NCBI RefSeq assembly: GCF_010389155.1
Contig: NC_057764.1
Coordinates: 13,144,001 to 13,208,000 of the forward strand
Length of the DNA stretch: 64,000 nucleotides
Direction of reading: 5' to 3'
Source: Erigeron canadensis
Taxonomy: Eukaryota > Streptophyta > Magnoliopsida > Asterales > Asteraceae
Part shown: piece by piece, positions 12,168 through 23,790 of the stretch
Numbering within the stretch: the first letter of the stretch is position 1
Layout of the letters: every line of letters starts with the position of its first letter
Notes under the pieces: generated by a model
The model's database searches: none
Seen by the model: only the letters and a program-made list of their open reading frames with translations
What the model was told of the DNA's origin: nothing
Program-made: the position numbers and the translations under genes

Positions 12168-12449
12168 GGGATTAGTACTTTAAAATGTAAACAACGTTAC
12201 ACGATTTATCATAGTGTGTATCGAACTTTAATCCTATGCATTGTATGTAATGAACTTTAAATCTTGTGCATTGTATGTATTTAACAAATAAAAAACTTAC
12301 AAGTGACGGCGTATGTGATTGCCACATATACTCGGATACATACAATGCACATAATTTGAAAGTTTATTATATACAATGCACAAGATTGAAGTTCGATATA
12401 TATTATGACATATTATGTAAAGTTGTTTACATTTTGAAGTACTAATCCC
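12168..12449. mobile_element. 282-bp MITE, Mutator-like, with 9-bp target duplication
   Basis: Long terminal inverted repeats read GGGATTAGTACTT.AAAATGTAAACAAC inward from each end, and homology between the arms continues for over 100 bp, making it a near-complete foldback. The flanks are TAGAATAAA on both sides (12159-12167 and 12450-12458), a perfect 9-bp duplication characteristic of Mutator superfamily insertions. No coding capacity. The precise boundaries make this one of the most secure calls in the window. Confidence 0.9.
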
Positions 12450-12604
12450 TAGAATAAAATCTAAATTCAATACTAATGTGTTGCATATGATCGATTCTAA
12501 CTCGGCAATTCAAAGTATTTAGGATATATTATTTTTCTTTATTCGATTGATAAAGAACACAATTTCATCATTTTTTTTTTCTTTTTTTCTTGCGTGTGGA
12601 AGGG

Positions 12605-13090
12605 GTAAGGGAGGAGGGGGCAGAGGGGTCGAACTCGAAATATGAAATGCAATTGATCGACTGGAAAGCAGGTAAAAAAGTCGACGGTTTACGTTTTGGT
12701 GGTCTGGATGCTCTTAATTTAGCATTGATATGTACAAATGAATATGACATGTGGTACAAAACTTTGCCGTGAGGTTTAAAATTATCCATGTGATTCATGG
12801 GTTTGAGTTTGTGTTCCTATGTAAAACAAATGGTAATAATATTTGGGCAAATATATGTTTTTCATTCTGTGAGACACACTCGATTGCTAGCCCCCTTAAG
12901 ATGTTATTAAAGAATAGTTGGGAGTGAAAATAAGATAAAATTCTGGAATGATCAGTGGCTTAATGGTGACAATCTTGCAACTCGGTTTAGAAGGTTGTAT
13001 GCCTAGGCACCATCTAAAGAATGTGTCATGTGTGATATTTTTTATGATATGACATAAAAATCCGAATGATATCGAGATATTTGTGATGAC
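12605..13090 (+). pseudogene. Decayed LINE reverse transcriptase fragment
   Basis: Frames read in turn give GLRFGGLDALNLAL, then HVIHGFEF, then KIKFWNDQWLNGDNLATRF. These match the region downstream of the reverse transcriptase fingers in plant L1-type LINE ORF2 (the GGLG.GSL..NLALL and G.G..I.FW.D.W motifs). Several stops and frameshifts, no ends visible. Confidence 0.7.
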
Positions 13091-13942
13091 ATGAATAAGT
13101 AATAACTTTTGACATTGAATCAGTAAGACTTAATGAAGGACACAATAAATTTTTATGAAATTATCAAAGTAAAAAAAATAAATGTTAATAAAGTGAAATT
13201 AAATTTTTATTAATTCATGAATTATTACTTAAGAAAATTATATTTTTAATATATATAAGTATAAAAATATATTTTTTCGCGTATTATGCTGGACAATAAT
13301 ATAGTATAATGATAATACAGACTATAGATAAGTAAATCGATGATGTATGTGTATCTAACTATCCATAAAAAATCAAAATACATCTTCCCCAAAAATCTTC
13401 TACCTAACCTTCAAGTCTTCAACTTTCACTCTGCAAATCAAAGTTTTTTTAATTACCAACCGCCCTTTTCTTTAATTGATCTATACTAACAGTATCTCAA
13501 CTTTCCAATCCTACAAGGCTACAAGGATTGGTAACAAACTATTGCTTAACATAAAAGAAACTCGCTGGAAATTTTACTGGAGCGGCGGCCGGAAAGCAAA
13601 AACATCACGGCGGCGGCTGGACATCGTAAGAACCGGTAGTAGGAGGTAGTTGACGGGGTGGTTGGTGGTGGCACAACAGCATCTCGACAGACATACAAGG
13701 CTTTAGAGGAAATCGGTTTGTAAATTTTTTGGGGTTTTTTAGTCAAATTGTTACAATTCCATTGGAATGGAAAACTTTCCATAGGTTTAGTGATGGAATT
13801 GTAGATTCTGTGTTTCAAGGAATTTGAAGGAAAGTTTTGAAATCCAATTACATTATTTTTCCAACCAAACAACATATGGAATGGAAGTCAAATTCCAATT
13901 CCTTTGAATTTTCATGAATTCCATGAACCAAACATGCCCTTA

Positions 13943-15264
13943 GTTGTAGAGTTATATTAGAAAGATGGTTGTAGATTGAGGGGTACTCTACAAAATTGAT
14001 TTGAAAATTGTTGAATACGACGTAATGTCTTATTCGGTGAATAGGATAGTGGTTTGGACACTGTATAGCAAAGGGAAATGATCATGGAAACTCTTATATC
14101 CAAGGAGATTGCAAATTTTATAGAATGGTTCAGTGGAAGTGTTTTTGAAGGTAGTATATCTTTTTCTTCCTTGGTTATTACCGTAACTTGCTACTAGCAA
14201 AATGTCTTTGCTGAAAATACATAAGTTTGTGTACAATAGCAGCTTATCAACCCCTATGAGAGTTGATTCAGAAAGAAAGAAAAAAGAAAGAAAGAAAAAA
14301 GGATACTGTAAGTATAGTACACACTCCCAGCAGTCTTCTCTTTCATGCATAATACGTTGGGTCTAATCTTAAATGGTTTGCCTTCATTTACGGGTTTGAG
14401 TTGGACCAGCTGGGTGCGGATATGGAGACTAGATGAGTTAGGGTAAAAAGGCCATTTACTACATGTTAGTGTGCATTAGGCAGGATTGTTTATTAGATAG
14501 GAATTGTTTAATAAAGGCATGAGTTGTGATATATTGTACCCAGTTGTTTCTGTTAAATGAAGAGACTATAGTTATCAATGAAGAGTAGACGAGCTTTGTT
14601 GCTAGACCATTTGATGCTACCAGTAAGCGAAATAAATCATACTTCATACTAACTACATTAAAAGCTGAAAAAATAGGAATTGAGCTCACATGTTTATGTT
14701 GTGTTTGTATATGCGATTCTAATCTTATATGTCCAACTCTTATGACATTGGTTTTCAATTGCAGTACATACTCTATTTAAAACAACCTGTAAGTAGAAAT
14801 CTAATTAGTATTTTAGCGTAACTGCGTAAGTCTCCCAAACAGGCAAGCAGAGACACATACCTTTCTAAGATTTCAAGTTTGGTAAGAGCTTTGCTGCCGA
14901 AGTTGCCAAGAATTATGTTATTTCTATGTTCTATATGAATTTTTTTCTTCCGGAATAATTTATCTAGGTTCTTATTTTCTATGTTGAATTTAATTCTGCA
15001 GGTTAGTGGTACAACCTTGCTATTGTAATGTTTTTTGGTTTGTAATGGTTTATTTTACGCCTTGTAAAATAAAAGTTTTGGATATTTATACTTTTGTTAT
15101 TTTGTTGTATCTCTATAAAAAGAAACATATTTCGTGTTCTTATAAGTATATATTTATTATTTTTAACCCAGTTGATCTAGTAATAATATGTTAACAATGG
15201 ATATCATATTATCAACAAATGGAGTAAAAATGACATATGTACACCTCTGAACATCTTTATATAT
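13943..15264. other. Non-coding stretch, no gene supported
   Basis: It contains the second copy of the dispersed repeat (14186-14253) and a GAAA-type microsatellite near 14268-14302. No credible coding region. Confidence 0.5.
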
Positions 15265-17060
15265 ACTAAAAGATAACTGACCTATGTCAACTATGGAGGT
15301 GTTACAAGTGTCTCTTATTCTCTAAGTATTAACGGTAATGTGTATGGATATTTTAAGGGAAAACGTGGTCTTCACCAAGGAGATCCTATGTCACCTTACC
15401 TTTTTACGCTTGTTATGGAGATGTTATCATTAATTCTGAGGAGGAATACCTCATAATCGAATGGCTTCAAGTTTCATGCTCAATGTAGTAAAAGGAAGAT
15501 CATCAATATTTGTTTTGCTGACGATCTTTTTCTTTTTGTGAGAGGGGATGTAAGGTCAGCTAAGATTTTAATGGATTCACTTAACACATTCAAAAATATT
15601 TCTGGATTAGCTCCTAGTCTTCCAAAGAGTTCTGCTTTTTTCTGCAATGTACCGGATCATCATAAGCAAGCCATCTTGTCCATTATGTCATTTGAAGTGG
15701 GCATCCTACCGGTACGTTATCTTGGTGTTCCCCTTATTTCTACTCGATTAAAATTTCAAGATTGTAGAATTTTAGTCGAATGAATGGAGAGCAGAATAGA
15801 TAATTGGAAATAAAAATCTTTGTCGTTTGCGGGTAGGCTTCAATTGATCAATTCAGTTCTCTCGTCAATGCATATACATTGGGCCATGGTCTTCATTTTA
15901 CCTATTCGTATTATCAACGATTTAGAAAAGAAAATGAGGAACTATCTATGGAGCCAGGGATTGGTAGCAACGAGAAAATCAAAAGTAGCTTGGAATTCAG
16001 TTTGTTTGCCTAAATATGAGGGGGGTCTCGGCATTAAAAGGATCTCGGATGTGAACAAAGCTCTTATGGCTCGTCACATCTGGTCTATCATCAACAAAAG
16101 GAAGTCGTTATGGGTACAATGGATACATGACTATAAGATAAAAGGTTCAAATTTTTGGGTGGTTGCTCCTCGTGGAAGTATGAGTTGGGGGTGGAGGAAA
16201 CTGTTACAAATGCGAGACACTATTAGACCGTATATTTGGAAAAAGATTGGTAATGGTCTAAATACCTTTGTATGGACAGATAATTGGTGTGTCGAGAGCC
16301 CTTTGCTCAGTTTTATCACTCCAAGGATGATTGCAAGTGTTGGGTGCAATCTGAATAGTAAAGCGGCTGACCTTATTCGGGACAATCAATGGTTGTGGTC
16401 GGATGCTTGGTATAATGTGTTCCCTGTTCTAATTCATATACCACATATACAAATCAATGATAATGAAGATCGAAATGTATGGAAATGTTCGAATGGTGTA
16501 GAGACTGATTTTTCTTCAAAAGTGGTTTTGGATTCGTTGAGAAGGAAACAAGGTGAAGTGGATTGGGTTAATGTTGTCTGGTTCTCACAATGTATACCAC
16601 GTCATGCCTTTCATTTATGGCTGGTTTTTTGAAACAAATTGAAGACTTAGGATCGTATGAAGGTATGGAAGACTGGGAGTGAGACTAATCTGAAGCTCAT
16701 GTGCTGTCCCCTCTGCAAAACGGGGATAGATTCTCTCTCACATTTGTTTTATAAATGTCATTTTTCGTTACAGGTTTGGAGGAAGATAAAGGCATTGGCA
16801 AATATGAATGATTTGTAGGATCGTTCATAGATCCAAACAGAAAACTGTTGAAAGTGTGATTAGTAGGATCCTTGTTGCGGCAACCTCTTACTTAACGGAA
16901 TGAAAGATTGTTTACACAGAGTTCGTGTAGTGTGGAAGTCATTGTAGAGCTGATTATTCACATGGTTCGATTGAGGCTAGTCACCATTAGATTCAAAGGC
17001 CAAAATAATTTGCTAAAAGAGTGGAGAGTTTCAATGCAAGCTGAAGACGTCTCTGGCTGA
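15265..17060 (+). pseudogene. LINE (L1-type) ORF2 fragment: reverse transcriptase C-terminal half and zf-RVT region
   Basis: It starts inside the RT core with GLHQGDPMSPYLFT (about 15367) and the catalytic FADD box (about 15517). It continues through SFAGRLQLINSVLSSMHIHW, KVAWNSVCLPKYEGGLGIK and the zinc-finger-like tail with PRHAFHLWLVF and CCPLCKTGIDSLSHLFYKC. The N-terminal endonuclease is missing, as expected of a 5'-truncated LINE insertion. Stops lie near 15450, 15781, 15814 and 16630, with clustered stops after 16800. LINE ORF2 reverse-transcribes its own mRNA at the target; this copy is dead. It ends near a 31-base T run and abuts the truncated LTR of element H. Confidence 0.85.
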
Positions 17061-17062
17061 TT

Positions 17063-17063
<1 letters not shown>

Positions 17064-17094
<31 letters not shown>
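17064..17094. repeat. Poly(T) run, 31 bases
   Basis: Uninterrupted T tract in the LINE 3' untranslated part. It is on the sense strand, so it is not the LINE poly(A) tail; it could be the tail of an antisense insertion, but I see no body for one. Confidence 0.9.
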
Positions 17095-17095
<1 letters not shown>

Positions 17096-17169
17096 GTAGT
17101 CTAGCTAGGCTAGTTGTCTGAATGTGTTTGGCATGTCATTCACATTAACTAATGTAACATTCGGTTACA

Positions 17170-17485
17170 TTGTTGAATTGGCCCTAATTCATCAATTAAG
17201 GCCTAAGCCCACATGAACCAAAACCCTATTAGTATAAATAGAAACCTAAATCACGAAATTAGGTAACGTTTTTGAATCAACTATTCACAATTTACGAATT
17301 CGGTTGACTTGTTGCTCGTGTGGCCTCATACACGAACCACAAGCTTCGTGCATCACCTTAGGTTGGTTAATCACTCATTAATCAGCAAAAGGCAATAGCA
17401 ATCTAGTTATCTCAAGAGGATTCCGCACTCTTGACATAACGAATCATGTCTTATTACGATCCACGCAACAATAGGGTACCTTACA
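17170..17485 (+). repeat. Truncated 5' LTR of element H
   Basis: Aligns with 51695-52009 from TTGTTGAAT to TACCTTACA. Relative to the 3' LTR it lacks the first ~360 bp, and LINE sequence abuts the break. It retains TATAAATA (17233-17240). Confidence 0.9.
17233..17240 (+). promoter_or_regulatory. TATA box in the H 5' LTR
   Basis: TATAAATA, identical in the 3' LTR (51757-51764). The upstream U3, including the TGACGTCA motif, has been lost from this copy. Confidence 0.65.
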
Positions 17486-17487
17486 AG

Positions 17488-17502
17488 TGGTATCAGAGCC
17501 CT
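17488..17502 (+). other. Primer-binding site of H (initiator Met tRNA)
   Basis: TGGTATCAGAGCCCT lies two bases after the LTR CA end. It is complementary to the 3' end of initiator methionine tRNA, the usual Ty1/copia primer. Confidence 0.9.
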
Positions 17503-17816
17503 AAGGTTGTTTACCAGAAGGTGTAAGATTGTTTGATTTGTTATTGATTGCAAATTCGATTCAAAATTCATGTTTAAAAGCATTTCCGTGCTCTTCTTCG
17601 TGTCACTTTGTGCTTACGTCAGCACGAGGTGATCTTCCTGTTCGTGTTTACGTCACACAGCAAACTTCGTGTCCACTTCGTGCCACGTCAGTACGAATTG
17701 CTCTTCGTGCGCCAGATCGTGACAAGTGTCCTTTGTGTCCACTTTTTGTCACGTGTGACTTCGTGCCACGCGAACTACATTGTTATTTCGTTTGATTTGA
17801 TCATAAAAGATTCGAA

Positions 17817-20513
17817 ATGACTACCATTCCAGCTGCCGCAAATTCACCAAATGCCCTACTCATCAGCCAGATGATCATGCCCGATCATGAGGTTGGTCGT
17901 GGAAACACACCTCCAAAACTTTTCCGTTTGGAAAACTATTGGATGTGGAAGAGAAGTTTTGAAGATTACATTCGTCTTAATGACATGGACATGTGGCTAG
18001 TGATAACTGAAGGTTTTGATTGGCCATCTTATGAAAAGAATGGAATGATCGGTAGGTATACTTATGCAGATATGTCGATTGAAGAAAGGAAGAGATACGC
18101 TGTTGAAGGAAAGGCCTTGTCCACTCTTACCATGGCCTTACCTCAAGATAGTGTACATTTGTTCAAAAAGTACACTACTTCAAAGGACTTATGGGACGCC
18201 CTTGAAAGATATTGTGAGGGCGATGCAACCTTGAAGAGAAATCGTATCAAACTTCTGAAGCGCCAATATGAAGCCTTCAATGGACTGAAAGGAGAATCTC
18301 TTGATGAGATTATTAATCGATTCAGTCATTTGACTACAGAGTTGTCATATTTTGAGGTTGTTTATCCTCAAACTGAGCTAGTTGATAAGTTTTTGGACTC
18401 ACTACCTAAAACATGGACCGATTATGTTAATCAACTTCAAGATGATCAAGAATATAGCTCATGGGATTTTGAAAAGGTGGTCTCCAAGCTTAAGAATAGA
18501 GATATGAAGAGAAGAATTAAAGATACACACTTGGGTTTCACTCAAGATCCGTCATTGTATCAAGCCAAACTGTTCATTTGGCGAGTTCTAGCTCGGGAAA
18601 CAATGCATTTCTAAGTGGTGCTGAAGCTACACCAATAATGGATGCAGAAGGTCTTGTTGGATATGTTGCTTATGACAATGCAAATACGAATGTCAAGAGT
18701 AACGTACAATCTTTTCACTCTATGGCAATGAGTATGAGTTCTGCAGAAGGTAGAATGAGTGTTTACTCAGCCTTTTGTAATGCCCATGAAGCATTTATCG
18801 GAGGAAAGGTTACTGATCCTGCATTGATCGATGAGGATTACAATCACATAGATCCTGATGATTTGGAAGAAATGGATCTACAACGGCAGCTAGCTATGCT
18901 TACTATTAAGGTCAGAAGATCCACTCAGAGAACAGGGACATTTGTAGGAAATGGCACTAAAGGCTTTGATAAATCCAAGGTGAAGTGTTATAATTGTGAT
19001 GGATTTGGTCATTTTGCTAGAGAGTGTCAACGTCCTAAGAGAAATGATAATACCGTTGCTAGTAGACAAAACTACAATAAAGGCTGTATTACTCCTCCAA
19101 ACAGTCAGAAAACTCAAGCAATGATAACATTACCTGCTTCTCCACAACAAGTAAGTACTCCTTATTTGATGGAGTCAAAGGCAGTTGTTGTTTAAAATCC
19201 AGATGGTACTTATCAGTGGGATATACAAACAGAAGACACCTCAAATCATGCTTACATGGTTGAAGTTTATGATGAGGTAGCTGTGACAATTGTGTATGCT
19301 GTGTACTCAAGTGAAGAAAATGCATCTGAGATAGTGAGGCAGAATGTGTGAATAGTTGCTGAGACTGTGAGATCTGAGAGTGAACCTAGGACAGCTATGA
19401 AATCATCTGAAGAAAAGGAAGAGTCATGTATTCCAGGTGATGACATCTCTAAGAAGAGCATTGAAGATCAAATGAAGGACTTCGTGATACCTGAAGCTAT
19501 GACAACTGAAGAATTTGTTGCATACATGGCAGATTGCAAGGCTGCAGATCAAAAGGTATCATGTTCTTTATTCTCAATTGTTGATGTATGTAAAATGGTG
19601 TCAGATTTGAAACTTGAGGTGTTAACACTTAAAAAAAATTTAACTAGTTTAATTACTGAAAATCCTATTCTTAAGAAGGAAACTAAAGAGTCTGATTTAT
19701 TTTTACAACAAGATTGTAAAAATGAAAAACAAGTTGAACTAGATTTTGATCCTAATGAAGTAGTATACTATACCTTGAAAGACTGTGATACAGTGTTTTA
19801 TGATAGAGAAGTATCTATAACTAGGATTCAGCCTAAATCTAGAATTGACAAAAGTTTGGTGTGTAGAAAATAAAGAAGAATGGTTAGTTGAACAAATTCC
19901 ATATAAGGATAGACATTATGCTCCTTTTAAACCAGCAAGAACTATGGAAGAAGCAATACAAAAGCTTGATACCATAGATGAAATGAAGGAGTACGGTATT
20001 CCAATTCCTAAAATAGAATATGGTCACTCTAGAAAACAACAAGTAAAAAAATGTTATACTTGTCGTGAGAGAGGTCATATAGCTATTGAATGTCCAAGTA
20101 GGAAGGTCAAGAATCCTAAGAATGACAGTCAATTCAAGTCAAAGGATGCTAATGATATTCCTAATACTAAAGGAAAGAATAAACTAGTTGAACAAGTAAC
20201 TTCACCGCAATGTATGAGTGCATTTAGAAGATATTATTATGAACGGTATGCAAAAAGACATCCAGATAATAAAAATACACAGAATTATGTTAAGTTACTT
20301 GAATCCTTGTCATATGGTGAGTCTGCTGTGATAGATCAAAGGATTAATAACAATAGATCTAAGACATCAAAACGACAGGGACCTTTACAGAATACTACTT
20401 CTAGTAGTGGAAGTCCGAGTCGCTCCCATACACCTCAAAGGAGTAATTCACCTAGGAAGATGACTCAACAAAACCGATCACCTCCTTTTAGATGTAAATG
20501 GTTCGTATGTTAA
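17817..20513 (+). pseudogene. Gag of element H with two CCHC zinc knuckles, broken
   Basis: The ATG at 17817 follows a leader rich in CTTCGTG and GTCAGCACG motifs. The first 265 residues are a copia gag (UBN2-type) domain (FRLENYWMWKRSFEDYI... LWDALERY... LPKTWTDYV). A frameshift near 18580 leads to a first zinc knuckle, CYNCDGFGHFAREC (18986-19027). In-frame stops follow at 19193 and 19349, a Glu/Lys-rich stretch follows, and then a frameshift near 19850. A second knuckle, CYTCRERGHIAIEC (20052-20093), and a basic Ser/Arg/Pro tail complete it. Gag packages element RNA into virus-like particles, and the knuckles bind RNA. Two knuckles over 1 kb apart are unusual. Confidence 0.88.
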
Positions 20514-23500
20514 TTTCGCAGGTCCCAAGGGCGACAACATCTCAGGCCAAGGTGATGTTGTCAATGGGAAGTTAACGCTGGAGAAAGTCAATTATGTGGA
20601 ACAATTATCACATAATTTATTAAGTGTTTCTCATATTTGTAACAAGGGTAATTATGTCCATTTTACTGAGAAAGAAGCACTTATTTTGAAACCAGGTTAT
20701 GTTATTCCTGAAGACTGGATCCTGCTAAAAGCTCCTAGGAAGAGAGACATCTATGGCCTTGTGTTAGGTGTTGATGATCCAAAGGAGTCAGTTTGCTTAT
20801 TAACTAAAGAAAACGAATCTGAATTGTTGCTATGGCATAGAAGAATGAGACATATTAATTTCCGAAAGATGAATGATATTGTCAGACATGGTTTGGTTGA
20901 AGGTGTTCCCATGAAACGGTTTGAAATGGAAGACAAATGTGTACCTTGTCTGAAAGGGAAACAACAAAAGTCTGCCCAAAAACCGAAGCAAGAAAATTCT
21001 ATTGCCAGCCCATTTGAGCTACTTCACATGGATTTGTTTGGTCCAGTGAATGTAAGAAGTATTGGTGGAATGTATTACTGTTTGGTGGTTACTGATGACT
21101 ACTCAAGATTCTCATGGGTATTCTTTCTTCAAACGAAAGATGAGACTCCACAGATTTTGATCAACTTCTTTGTTGAAACTGAAAATCTTTATGGAGTTCG
21201 TATTAAGAGAATCAGGAGTGATAACGGAACTGAATTTAAGAATAAGACATTGGAAGTCTTTTGTTTGTCCAAAGGAATCCAACATCAATTCAGTGCACCG
21301 TATGAACCACAACAGAATGGAGTTGCTGAAAGAAAGAATAGGACTCTAATTGAGATAGCCAGAACAATGCTTGCTGATTAAGGGCTCCCTACTATGTTTT
21401 GGGGGGAGGCAGTGAATACAGCTTGTCATATTATAATTAGGGTTTCTGTAGTTAAGAGTCATAATAAGACATGTTATGAGCTTCTACATATGAAGAAACC
21501 AAATTTACATAATGTTGAACCATTTGGTGTACCATGTACTTTCTTGAAGTATCTACCTCATTCAAAGTTTGATCCAAAGGTTGAAGAGGGATTTTTCATG
21601 GGTTATAAACCGGGTACTCCAATTCGACAGGTTTACAACAAATTGACTGGCAAAGTTGACTTGGGTACTATTGTCAAGATTGTCAGTCATAAACCCGTTG
21701 TACATTCTGGAAATGGCATGAATTTTGATTATAACAGTGTATTTCGTTCATTACACGGTCCTGCTTCTTATTCAGATCGTGAAACAGTGGATGATGTGAT
21801 CATTTTAAGAGATCATATGGATTATTCCACTACTCCTACATCTCCTCCTGCTCAAAATGTTGATGCTACTCCAACCAAATTTCAGTCTACTGTTATTGGT
21901 GAAATTAGTAAGGACAAGAATAAGCAAACAGATTCAGATGACTGTGAACCCGAGAATACTACATCACTTACTCCGTCAAAGGTTTCACTGCCTGATGATG
22001 ATCCCATTTCTGAAGAATCGGAAGATGATTTTAGCTCTCCTGAGTTTCAGATTAGAACGAATTTAGGAGAAAGTCTGAATGTTGATTCGGTTCCTCAATA
22101 TTGTGTTAATAAAGATCATCCAGTTGAAAATATTCTTGGTAATGCTACAGAACTTGTTCGAACGAGAAAACAGTTGAATAAGGAACTGACTAGTCTGTTT
22201 TGTGAAGTGAAAGACACTGGATTGATAAATGAGTTTTTATATTCTGGTTTCCTTTCACAAGTAGAACCCAAGAATGTTAAGGCAGCACTTCAAGATCCAT
22301 GTTGGGTTGAAGCTATGCAAGAAGAATTAGCTCAATATGAAAAAGTTGGAGTATAGAAGTTAGTAGATGTACCTAGAAGTAAAGAACCGATTGGAACTCG
22401 TTGGGTATTTAAATGCAAATGAGATGACAAAGGGGTCGTTACTAGGAATAAGGCACGGTTGGTAGTTCAGGGGTTTGCACAACGAGAAGGATATGACTAT
22501 AATGAAACTTTTGCACCAGTTGCTAGGATTGAAGCTATAAGGTTATTTTTAGCCTATGCAAGTTTCAAAGGTATAAAGGTGTATCAGTTAGACGTTAAGA
22601 GTGCCTTCTTATATGGTGAAGTTAAAGAAGAAGTATATGTTCACCAACCACCAGGGTTTGAAGATCCGAATTATCCAAGAAGAGCATATCGACTGGATAA
22701 GGCTCTTTATGGATTACATCAAGCACCCAGAGTGTGGTATGAGAAGTTGTCGACACATTTGTTGACAAATGGCTTTACAAGAGGATCGATAGACAACACT
22801 TTGTTTATCAAATGGAGGAAGCGAGATTATCTAATTGTACAAGTTTATGTGGATGATATCATATTTGATTCATCTAACACAAAGATGTGCAAAGAGTTCG
22901 AAATGAGCATGAAAAAGGAATTTGAATTGAGTGCTATGGGGGAACTTCAATTCTTCCTCGGACTGCAAGTTGATCAAAGGAAAGATGGATTTTTTATACA
23001 CCAGTCTAAGTATGTCGATGACATCTTGGAGAGGTTTCAAATGTTAGAATCCAAAACATATGGTACTCCTATTCAGCAGAATCATGGTCTGGAGTTCTTG
23101 ATCCGAAAGATGAACTTGTGGATGCAACTTATTATCGTGCTATTATTGGCTCATTGATGTATCTGACTGTTTCGCGTCCAGATATTATGTTTGCTGTTTG
23201 TCTATGTGCTAGATTTCAAGCTAGCCTGAAAGAGTCATATTTGGTTGCAGCAAAACGTATTCTACGTTATCTTAAAGGAAACCAAGGGCTTGGTCTATAG
23301 TATCTTATGGGAGGGACGTTTGATTTTGTTGCATATACTGATTCGGACTTTGGCGGTTGTAACAATGATAGAAAGTCTACGACTGGAGGTTATCAGTTTT
23401 TAGGAGGAAGATTACTATCGTGGTAGTGTAAGAAGCATACATGTGTTGCTCAGTCTTCATGTGAGGCAGAGTATATGGCTGCTGGTAGCTGTTATTCCCA

Positions 23501-23790
23501 GGTATTGTGGATTCAGCAACAACTTCGTGACTACGATATGGATTTTCTTGATACTCCTATTAGAATAGACAATAAGTCAGCTATAGAATTGCAAATAACC
23601 CTGTCATGCATAAGGTCACCAAGCATATTGATATTAGACATCATTTCTTGCGTGATTATGCCCAAAAGAAGTTAATTCATTTGGAAAAGGTTATAACTGA
23701 TGATAATTTAGCTGATCTGTATACCAAAGCATTTGATAATACTCGATTTGAGAAGTTAATTCTTCTCAATGGGGATGAAGAATGATGATT
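20514..23790 (+). pseudogene. Pol of element H: protease remnant, integrase, reverse transcriptase, RNase H
   Basis: The protease is reduced: the gag frame reaches KWFV, then the sequence continues at GSYVNFAGPKGDNISG in another frame, and no DSG active site is seen. Integrase has LLWHRRMRH...CVPC zinc binding, then Asp (21031), Asp (21220, SDNGTEF) and Glu (21328, GVAERKN) in D,D(35)E spacing. Stops interrupt near 21380 and 22354. RT starts near 22380 (GTRWVFK) with a stop at 22422, then an intact YVDD (22845-22856). A frameshift near 23100 precedes RNase H (TDSDFGG, SCEAEYMA), which has several stops. Together these would copy and integrate element DNA; this copy cannot. Confidence 0.9.

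Larger units (their letters stand above)
9813..13939. mobile_element. 4.1-kb TIR-bounded segment, Tourist/PIF-Harbinger-like
   Basis: The left end reads TTA-GGGTGCGTTTGGTTCGC and continues into GAAGGAATTGGAATTTG. The right end is the inverted counterpart, ...CAATTCCTTTGAA...GAACCAAACATGCCC-TTA. Termini of the GGG..TGTTTGGTTC type with a TTA duplication are typical of Tourist/PIF-Harbinger elements. No transposase is visible, and the interior holds a MITE and a LINE remnant, so it would be non-autonomous. The two ends could instead belong to two separate MITEs, since similar motifs recur near 9915 and 13735-13870. Confidence 0.45.

Noticed and set aside
13546..13875. 109-residue minus-strand ORF with a Pro/Ser-rich end
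   Set aside because: It overlaps MITE-like GGAATTTGAAGG sequence and a GC-rich patch; no domain and no leader.
17488..17502. Possible tRNA fragment (initiator Met)
   Set aside because: It is the 15-bp primer-binding site of a copia element; no tRNA cloverleaf surrounds it. Same for 39065-39079.
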